From positions 175,282,933 through 175,346,932 of the forward strand of contig NC_081824.1 of assembly GCF_030867095.1 (NCBI RefSeq): DNA of 64,000 bases, given 5' to 3'. Below, in pieces: positions 57,134 through 64,000 of this stretch. Below the pieces are notes generated by a model, which saw only the letters and a list, made by a program, of their open reading frames with translations, searched no databases and had not been told where the DNA came from. Position 1 is the stretch's first letter. Every line of letters starts with the position of its first letter. The translations under genes were made by a program, and so were the position numbers. The stretch is from Alligator mississippiensis (lineage: Eukaryota > Chordata > Crocodylia > Alligatoridae).

Positions 57134-58429
57134 ACAGTGGGGCAAAGCACACTCCATGGGCGTGTGTTTGGTCTTGGTCTTCCAGGGCGACGCTCTGGCT
57201 CTCTGGTTACTGAGTGTCCCTGCTGCCATAGCATGCTGCCTTGCATGCTGGAGCAAATAAAAGTGCAGCCTTCTGCGAAGCCTGCCTGGCACCCAGGGCC
57301 TGGTCTGGGCCCAGACAGGCACCCAGGGCCAGCTGGGTGCATGGCAGCCCTGGAGGCTGACCTCCCCTGATCCCCATTCCTCTGCTGTGCAGGAGCCCCC
57401 TTCCCAGCAGGGGCAGGACAGCCTCCCTTCCTTGCCAGCACTCTCAGGTGGACAGAGCTCTCTTAGCTGGTCTTGGTCATGAGGGCAGGGGGGAGGTGGT
57501 GGCATCACCCATCTGACCCATCCGGTGCCCATCAGGCCCCAGCTCTGCACCCACTGGGGCTGGTGGCTGAGGGCCTGGGAAACATGGAACACTGCTTCTA
57601 GCCTGGTAGAGGGAGATGCTGGGCACTGCAGGCAAGGCCAGCTGTGGTACTTGTCCCCCGGGGGATCCCTTGGCGAGGTCTGTTCTCACCCCATGCTATG
57701 TTGCTGTAGCTGAAGATGGCCCTCCATTTGCTTTCTGTACAAACAGCCCATCTGCCAGAGGAGAGGCCGCCACCGCCCAGGAGCTGCCTGGCCACTGTTG
57801 CACACTCCAGGGGTCATCCAGATGCATTGCCCGTGCCGGGAGTGACAAGCCTGGTGGGACAGTATGCAGGAGGAAGCACTTTGGATGGAGCGGTCATGCT
57901 GCTAGGAGGCCCAGCACTTCTGGGCCTAAGCCCTGCATGTGCTCCAGCACTTCTGCCCCAACCATGCCCTGGCACTAAAGGAGGCATGATAAGCAGCTGG
58001 TCAGCTGGCTGTGGGAAGAGTGGCAGCTGGCCTGGAATAGCTTTGAGGAGCTGGTGAACTGAGGGCCTCTGTATATGCTGTCGTCACGCAGGAGCGCAGG
58101 GTTGCAGAGCAGCTCCTAGCTGCCATCCCCATCCCTGCCACTCCTATCACTGCACCCCAGCGTGCACCAGCCCCTCCACAACCAACTGCCCCCTGTGGTC
58201 AGCCTGCACCCCCAGCACTAGGGGCAGGGCCCAGCTGGGAGCAGGTTGGCTGACTGCTGGTGTAGCTGGCTCCACTGCAGGTCTCACAGGCCCGCTGCAG
58301 TTATCAAGGAGCACTGATTCTGTGTCTCCCCCTTCTGGTCCTGGGCCTACCTGTCATGGCTGCCCTGAGGAGAAGCACCCACCCTCCTTCCCAGAGCAGC
58401 CATGGCCCCAGCCACATTGACTTCACTCC
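57134..58429. repeat. GC-rich block flanking a decayed transposase
   Basis: Probably the rest of a Harbinger-like element. On the plus strand near 57985-58050 a frame reads KQLVSWLWEEWQLAWNSFEE and, after a break, TQERRVAEQLLAAIPIPA. This could be the C-terminus of the second (Myb/SANT-like) protein that such elements carry. That reading is speculative. Borders and inverted repeats were not found. Confidence 0.35.
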
Positions 58430-58985
58430 CATGTGGTGATGGCATCACACACTCTGACTCCTGCATGTTGCTGCCAGAGGGGGTGGTCCTTGCCTGCAGC
58501 ACTGTTCCTGGCTGGCTGGCTCTACTGCAGCTGTCACTGGATGCACCATGCTACACAGACAGCCTCCTCCAGCTGCTGGGGCTCAAATACCTCTCCCTGG
58601 GACTCACACACATTATGCAGCACACCCACTACTGTGTTAATGCAGGGTATGTGCTGCGGTATTGCCTTCGGGCAGCTGACTCTAGCCCCGGACCAGGCTG
58701 CCTGGACATGGTGGTGCTGCTGTGCAGCCATGGCCTGCTGGCAGCTAGTACAGGCAACTCTGCTAGAACACCCATGCCACAGCCCAGGCTGCCATGCAAT
58801 CCCCATCCGGGTCCAGCAGGTGCACAGCCATGGGGCCATAAATCCGAGATGGCAGCAGGTCATAGCCAGGCAGCAGTCCCTGCTGCCAGGCTGCTGCAGT
58901 GGGTACAGGATGCAGGGTCCACTCTAGGTCAGGGCTGCTGTAGCAGTCCAGTTGGCACAGGCAGCTAGTGTTCCCAGACACCAAC
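58430..58985 (-). pseudogene. PIF/Harbinger-like transposase remnant
   Basis: On the minus strand, pieces in different frames follow the order of the C-terminal half of Harbinger DDE transposases. A GDCMAAWAVAW piece (family: GDxAYPLxPWLM) is followed, after a frame change near 58765, by HHHVQAAW and then INTVVGVLHNVCESQGE (family: VxACCVLHNICExxGE). The LHN(I/V)CE motif is the most telling. The usual NRxRxxVExAFGRLKxR stretch is barely readable and the N-terminal half was not found. The copy is dead. Harbinger transposases cut and paste the element at TWA sites. Confidence is moderate, because a GC-rich region can mimic short motifs. Confidence 0.5.
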
Positions 58986-59690
58986 TGCCTGGGCCTGAGA
59001 AGCTCCTGAGAGCAGGTAGCCCTGAGCTACTTTCCAGGGCACCTTTTTATACTGCTGGGGCCAGCACAGGTGCTGGCCTCAGCCTTCAGCTGCCACTGGC
59101 TGAAGATCCAAGAAGAGCTGGGCAGGGTCAGTTTGCCCAAAGCAGCACAATTTGCCCTACCCCAAAGCGCACTTTCAGGCACGTGCACTAAGGCACAAAT
59201 CTCCACCGCTGCTAGTGCATGCATGTACATGTATGGATGCACCCCTTGGTCACATTCAGACAAGCATGACCATTTGTTTCTCTGGGGACAAGTAGCAGCG
59301 GACCTTGTACCGCAGCTACTTGTGCCCAGGAAACGCCCATGCCATGCACACTCTGGTGTATGGCATGTTACCTTGGGTGGGGTAGGAGAGGCTGGAGCCA
59401 GCAACTATGCTGGCCCCAGCAGCCTTACCTGGGATTCTAGGGGCCTCAGGGAGCTGCAGCTGTGGCACTCCTGCAGTTGGGAACCTGGCTGGTAGCTGGA
59501 GTGTGGGTCTGGGTGGCCAGGCTCCAGTTTGGGGAGAAGCATGCTGCCACCACATGTGCCACCTTATTTTCTTTTGGTGTGGCTTTTTTTGACCCGAGGA
59601 TCTCCTGCATGTGTACTGTGTGGCTACGCAGACCCATCTCCGGCACCATATACTGCACGCCTGCGCTTGTCTGGACGTAGCCCCTGGGTG
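58986..59690. repeat. right part of the GC-rich block
   Basis: GC-rich sequence continuing to about 59690, where composition returns to AT-rich. The N-terminal half of the transposase would be expected here but could not be read. Confidence 0.35.
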
Positions 59691-61356
59691 TCACTAGAAG
59701 CAGAAATGGATCTATTCTGCTTATCTGCCTTTATCTTTGCTTTCACCTTTGGACTCATGATCCTGGCTCTGTTTTCACTTGTGCCAGTTGTATGTAGCTA
59801 TCACTCCATTTACTTCAGTGAAATAACTCCTGCTTTTTACTGGTGTAAGTAACAGGAGAACCTACAGCTTCCATTGTTACTTACATAAAAAAAAAAAAAA
59901 GAATAATCTAATTAAAATTTCTTCCAAACCACATGTATTTGCAGAGATGGTTCCATTTCAGAAAAATCTCTCCAGGCAAATAGTTTAGTAATTTGTTGGG
60001 GGGGAGGGTTTAGACATTTATGAGAATGACATCTGTAGTTACACTCAGTAGGATAAAATTACAAGTGCTTTCAATTCTTACGCACTAGCTTATAAACTAG
60101 TTCCCAGCTGGGGGTCAGGAAGGAATTTCTTTCCATAGGATATTATTGTGCTGTGAGGCATCTTATGAAGGATTCATACCTTCCTCTGAAGTATCACATA
60201 TGGCCAGCCCAAAAAGAAAGAAATACTTCTCTAGGTGGGCTATTGGTCTGTTCTGGTGTTATAAATCCTACATGTTATATTCTGAACTTATTTATGATAG
60301 TCAGACTGATGTAAGTGCAAAGTTGGGGCCTTTATTCTGACTTTCCCAACATAAGACTTATGGGGAACAGTTCCAAGATTAGAGGTACGGTGCAGTATCA
60401 AGATGGCATTCTTTTTTGTGAGTCTGCTATATAAAGAGACTAATTCTGCATTGCCTTGCAGTTCACTGAGGTGTAAATGACCACAGACAGGGAGAAATCA
60501 AGTCATAATTCTGAACCAAGCTTTCATTAATTGTATCATGGTAGTGCCAAGATACCTAAAACGAGATTAGAGCCCCATGGTGCCAGGTACTGAACACGCA
60601 ATCAGAGACTTCCTACATGGTGTGAAGGGAGAATGAGATTCAAGAGGCAGGGTGACTTATCCAGGATCATACTACTAAACAGAGACCAGTAAAGCAGAAC
60701 TCTAGTTTGGTTTCTTGCCCGCTGCTGTTGACCCTCCTAGATGCTCTGAAATACTTGCACCTTTCAGATTGAGCACATAACATGCGTTCATCAAACCGCC
60801 TGCTTTGACTGGTACGTCCCATTTTTGACACTTGGGACAATCTCATTCATTTCTTTCCCTTCCTTCGCTCTCTGCGGCTGAAAATTCTTTGAAACCCTAA
60901 CCAAGAATTAGCGGGGAACCCCCGCCTCCTCATACACTCACACACTTGTGATGCACTGAGCGTACTCTACATGCCTGACTTCACTCACAACAAAGGAGAA
61001 CATGCCTGCAAGTTTTGTAATCTAGGGTCATGCTCTAGTTTCGGTTGAAGCAAGCAGGATCATTTTGAATGAAGGGGGATGTAAACGAGATTAAAATCTG
61101 GCCGCAAGGCTCTGCTTGTGTGGGGGAAACTCAAATCGGTTGAGAAACGCGTATGTCAGTGATTTTCAACCAGGGTGCCTCTCAGTGTTAGCACTGTGAA
61201 GCCTGCAAACATGGCTCTCAAGGTAAACCCAGAGATTTCGAACAAGAATTCACTGTGTTTGAAACACTCTGCCCTGGTGTGGGCTTCCTGAGTTCATCAC
61301 ACCAGAAGCTTTGCTCTAGATCGATGCCAGGGAAGACATTGAATAGAGGATAGATC
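59691..61356. other. intergenic with diverged old repeats
   Basis: Near 59800-59860 CATTTACTTCAGTGAAATAA and TTTTACTGGTGTAAGTAACA look like an old interspersed repeat. At 61155-61180 CAGTGATTTTCAACCAGGGT is a lone hAT-like terminus. A poly-A run lies at 59887-59901. No gene is seen. Confidence 0.45.
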
Positions 61357-61364
61357 ACTCAGAG

Positions 61365-61532
61365 CAGGGGTGGGCAATTATTTTGGGTGGAGGGCCGCCT
61401 ACTGATTTTGGCAAGCCATCGAGGGCTGCATGACAGGAAGCCAGGGACAGATAAATATTAATTTTCTAAAATTTTTAGGGGCCCCACGGGCCAGATAGAA
61501 TGGTTTGGCAGGCCACATTTTGCCCACCCCTG
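61365..61532 (+). mobile_element. 168-bp hAT element
   Basis: The termini CAGGGGTGGGCAA and TTGCCCACCCCTG are perfect 13-bp inverted repeats. Flanks are ACTCAGAG and CTCTAGAG, alike but with a small shift. It is the sister of 52797-52983. The terminal repeat matches the ends at 15241 and 48826-48847. Confidence 0.85.
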
Positions 61533-61640
61533 CTCTAGAGATATCTGGCTCAGTGCTCTCCTTCTATAGCTTCCACCCCTGCCACACTTGGGGAGAGGTC
61601 GATTTGTTGTGTCCAGGGAATCGTGGGCCTCAGACCCAAC

Positions 61641-62790
61641 AGGAAAACGTCAAGCCTCCTTTCATTAGGGAGGTCACTGAGGGCACAACAAGTGATTCTG
61701 GGGGACAACAGATGTGAAAACAGGGGTGGGAGCACAGGTCAAGGGTTCATAACAGGTGCTCAATGGGGGGACACTGAACAGAGCACGCTGGCCAGCACCT
61801 GGTGGCTCTCGAATGAGTCTAAGGAATCCATGGATGCTGCTCAAGGAAACTGCCCTGAGATGTGAATGTGAGGGACTGCAAGACAGCACCACAGTCCCCA
61901 AGAGCATTTACATACATACTGCAGTCTGCTCCGATGTGCCAGAAATCCAGAGTGTCGGAGCAGACTCGATTAATCAACTGTAGCATGCAAACCGGGGGTG
62001 GGGGGGGGTGAATTGTGCCTTCTGAATCTGGGGGGGCACAATTTGTGGGTGGGCCTGGGGCAGGCCAAAAGCACCATACCTATTCCTATACCTTAGGTCT
62101 TGCCCGCCCCGCTGCCAGCCCATGCAGCAAAAAAACTGCCCTGTTCTGAGCAGTGCTGAGCCAGGGGCCAATCACAGGGGGAACATGTGCCCTGTTGCCT
62201 GTGATGCAAACTGGCTCTGCATCACATGCATTTGTATAAATGGAGAAATGCGCATCAGTGCAGAGAACATGGTGGCGGTGTGCTTTGAAACTAAAACACT
62301 TTCAATGCATTTTAATTTAAAAGCTCATAGCCACCACTTTCTCCGCACTGATGTACATTTTGCCTTTTATACCAATGTATGCAATGCAGCACCGGGCACT
62401 TTTAAAAGCACCCAGCGCTGCGTCGCATGCACTGGTAAAAATGCCCTGAGGGTCCCCCTGCAACTGTTTGGGACAGGCCCATATGCTACACATTGAGGAC
62501 TACGGCTAGCCCTGTCTATAGTTAGAAGGCTGCGTGCAACAGCTCACTACTTGGCACAGCAAAAGAAAACAGGGACGGGAGCTCAGGTCAAAGGCAAAAC
62601 CCTGCCCAGAGACACATGTGGACAAGGGACAGGAAGATGACACAAGTCATCACCAGCAGGCCCCCTGCCACTGCTGGGGACAGGAAAAACCATTGCAACA
62701 GTAGGCACAGCAGGAAAACTTTAGGCCTTCCTTCATTAGGAGGCTACTGGGGGCACAACAGCTGGTTTCCTGGGACAAATGAGAGGGATA
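61641..62790. repeat. local duplication pair around unique sequence
   Basis: AGGAAAACGTCAAGCCTCCT with TCATTAGGGAGG and GGGCACAACA (61641-61690) recurs in diverged form at 62712-62760. GAAAACAGGGGTGGGAGCAC (61716) recurs as GAAAACAGGGACGGGAGCTC (62565). The two word pairs are in different spacing in the two copies, so insertions or deletions have occurred. A family C motif (GAGCAGACTCGATTAATCAA) lies at 61960-61979 and G-runs at 61995-62010. Confidence 0.6.
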
Positions 62791-63099
62791 GATAGCAAGC
62801 CGGCACCCCAGGGTCCTGCAGTGGGGCCAGGTGTGGGGCTGGCTGGACCATCAGCCTGCCACGGTGGGGGGGTGACCTTGCTTCTGCCCTGAGCTCTTGC
62901 TAGCCCCTTTTCCCTCAGTCAGGATCGAGGGCAGCAAATCAAGGGGAGCTGAGCTCAGGACCCTGAGGGGCAAAGCGAGCTGTGGGTGGTTGCAATGCAC
63001 CCCAGGCTGGCTTTCGTAACCGGGGGCACATGCATGGGTGCGGGTGCAGGGCCGAGGGCTGTCACTGCCAGGGCACCGATGGCCGAGGGACATAGGAGA

Positions 63100-63420
63100 C
63101 ATGCCCACCGGTGACGTCATGCCCCCCCCCACGGCACGAGTCGAACTCCGGAAAAAGCGCGGGAAGAGCCGCCCCGCTTGCTGGGAAGGGGCAGTGAGTC
63201 ACAGCGCGGCCCGGGGGCAGCTCGGCTCCCCCAGCCAGTCACGCACGCCGCCCGGGGGGAGCCGGCCAATCAGCTCCAGGTTGATTTGCATAAAGCAGCC
63301 GGAGTTTTCTCGGCTGGAGAAACGTGAGAAATGGGGGGAGCAGAGGCGGTGCCCAGTGCCGTGGGGAGTAATGTGTCCTCAAGCGCCGCTTCAGAGATCT
63401 CGCGCAGCAAAACAAGCATC
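63100..63420. promoter_or_regulatory. CpG island with CRE, AP-1, CCAAT and octamer
   Basis: I counted 26 CpGs in 63121-63420, about what base composition predicts, whereas the rest of the window is CpG-poor. Sites: CRE TGACGTCA at 63112-63119, AP-1 TGAGTCA at 63195-63201, CCAAT at 63266-63270 (in CCGGCCAATCAG), octamer ATTTGCAT at 63284-63291. The octamer is 240 bp upstream of the tRNA-Sec gene and suits the distal activator of that gene. A GTGCCCAGTGCCGTGG word at 63350-63365 is a poor partial match to a Staf/ZNF143 site. A polymerase II promoter here is also possible, on either strand. Confidence 0.75.
63284..63291 (-). promoter_or_regulatory. octamer motif (Oct-1 type), distal activator of tRNA-Sec
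   Basis: ATTTGCAT on the plus strand is the reverse of the consensus ATGCAAAT. Vertebrate snRNA-type genes and tRNA-Sec have octamer and/or Staf sites around -200 to -250. Here it lies at -245 to -238. Confidence 0.6.
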
Positions 63421-63459
63421 CAGAACAGAAAAGAGGGCTTAAGAAAATAGAAACATAAA

Positions 63460-63480
63460 ATCACCATACCATAAAAATAA
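63460..63480 (+). promoter_or_regulatory. proximal sequence element (PSE) of tRNA-Sec
   Basis: ATCACCATACCATAAAAATA fits the vertebrate PSE core TCACCNTNAxxxxAAA and spans -69 to -50 from the tRNA start. The PSE binds SNAPc and, together with the TATA box, makes a type-3 polymerase III promoter. Confidence 0.8.
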
Positions 63481-63496
63481 CAGTGTGTTCGGAGGT

Positions 63497-63504
63497 TTAT
63501 ATAG
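63497..63504 (+). promoter_or_regulatory. TATA box of tRNA-Sec
   Basis: TTATATAG lies at -32 to -25 from the first base of the tRNA and 16 bp after the PSE, the normal spacing for type-3 polymerase III promoters. Confidence 0.85.
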
Positions 63505-63528
63505 TAGTGAGGTTACTCAAGCTCAATT

Positions 63529-63615
63529 GCCCGGATGATCCTCAGTGGTCTGGGGTGCAGGCTTCAAACCTGTAGCTGTCTAGCGACAGAGTGGTTCAAT
63601 TCCACCTTTCGGGCG
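63529..63615 (+). tRNA. TRU-TCA: tRNA-Sec (UCA), selenocysteine tRNA[Ser]Sec
   Basis: An 87-bp gene beginning GCCCGGATGATCCTCAGTGG and ending CCACCTTTCGGGCG. It matches the vertebrate selenocysteine tRNA as I know it, apparently at every base. Anticodon TCA (63564-63566) sits in the loop CTTCAAA. The acceptor ends GCCCGGA and TTTCGGGC pair, with G as discriminator base. The long variable arm (TAGCTGTCTAGCGACAGAGT) is present, and the B box GGTTCAATTCC is at 63593-63603. CCA is not encoded, as usual in eukaryotes. The RNA is charged with serine, converted to phosphoseryl- and then selenocysteinyl-tRNA, and decodes UGA with EFsec and SECIS elements. External PSE, TATA and octamer elements are in place, which argues for a working gene rather than a processed copy. 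The nearest TTTT is 46 bp downstream, farther than usual. Confidence 0.98.
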
Positions 63616-63642
63616 AGCCGTGCAGACCAAGACAGGATCCTG

Positions 63643-63664
63643 GAAGCTTTGAGCTTCTCGTTTT
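63643..63664 (+). terminator. possible polymerase III terminator: hairpin and TTTT
   Basis: GAAGCT/AGCTTC pair around TTG (63643-63657), followed after three bases by TTTT (63661-63664). It is the first run of four T after the tRNA. It would give a trailer of about 46 nt, to be cut off by 3' processing. Confidence 0.45.
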
Positions 63665-64000
63665 GAAAGATGAGGTGGCATGATGAACTGGAGAGGGGCC
63701 AGGACAGCTCCCATTGATCCTCTTGATTCACCCAGAGTATTGCTTTGTCAGGGATTTCTACTGCCTGGCAAGAGTCCTGGTTATTTGGGTTCACCCTACA
63801 GTGCTTTTGAGGAGATAGGTGAGGAGGGTCTTGCTAATGAGTGGCTTCCTGCTAGTGAAGCTCCCTGCCACAAAGCTGTGGGATTAGGAAGAAGGTTTTC
63901 CTCTCACTCATTGATAAGTAGGTGTCACAGCACTGATCAGCGCCAGGGTCAGTCCTATGGAGACATCATAGATTACCCATTAAAATAGTTGGGCGCATTG
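63665..64000. other. downstream flank, nothing recognised
   Basis: Unique sequence after the tRNA-Sec gene. No gene or repeat could be supported. Confidence 0.5.

Noticed and set aside
58402..58968. 188-codon plus-strand frame
   Set aside because: It is opposite the minus-strand Harbinger-like pieces, which carry the recognisable motifs.
63038..63442. 134-codon frame across the CpG island
   Set aside because: It covers the CRE, CCAAT and octamer sites upstream of tRNA-Sec and has a composition-driven Arg/Pro bias.

Overview
The window is vertebrate nuclear DNA that is almost free of protein-coding genes. It is most likely from a sauropsid, and a crocodilian fits best; a turtle is the main alternative. 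The grounds are several CR1 LINE 3' ends with the ATTCATAGA-type tail, many short hAT elements with CAGxGGTxxxCAAC-like termini and 8-bp target duplications, MITE families, LTRs, general CpG depletion, and the lack of convincing multi-exon coding sequence. Species is inferred from repeat style, since no database could be searched.

The one gene that can be named with near certainty lies at the right edge: an intact selenocysteine tRNA gene, tRNA[Ser]Sec(UCA), at 63529-63615 on the plus strand. It has the external type-3 RNA polymerase III promoter expected of this gene: a TATA box at about -30, a PSE-like element at about -65, and an octamer at about -240. The octamer lies in a compact CpG island (about 63100-63420) that also has consensus CRE, AP-1 and CCAAT sites. 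This is the only strong CpG island in the window.

Layout. 1-5.2 kb: broken CR1 reverse transcriptase, a MITE, a 250-bp hAT, a 1.5-kb hAT with a CR1 inserted in it, and a Tx1-like LINE C-terminus. 5.2-11 kb: mostly unique sequence. 11-20 kb: dense repeats, including a ~550-bp foldback, several hATs, a 1.06-kb solo LTR with a perfect 5-bp target duplication, and three copies of a retroelement end with a decayed hammerhead-ribozyme-like core. 20-30 kb: CR1 ends, an LTR-like segment, an 868-bp CpG-bearing solo LTR at 26910-27777, and MITEs. 30-42 kb: hATs, MITEs and CR1, with a MITE placed 5 bp from a full-length 761-bp MITE at 38.0-39.1 kb. 42-57 kb: mainly unique AT-rich sequence, with a 1.2-kb hAT and a candidate CRE+MEF2 element. 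57-59.7 kb: a GC-rich block with a decayed PIF/Harbinger-like transposase. 60-64 kb: unique sequence, a small hAT, a dispersed local duplication, the CpG island and the tRNA-Sec gene.

No protein-coding gene is called. The longer open frames lie in GC-rich or pyrimidine-biased repeats, many lack an ATG at their left end, and none except the transposon remnants resembles a known protein family.
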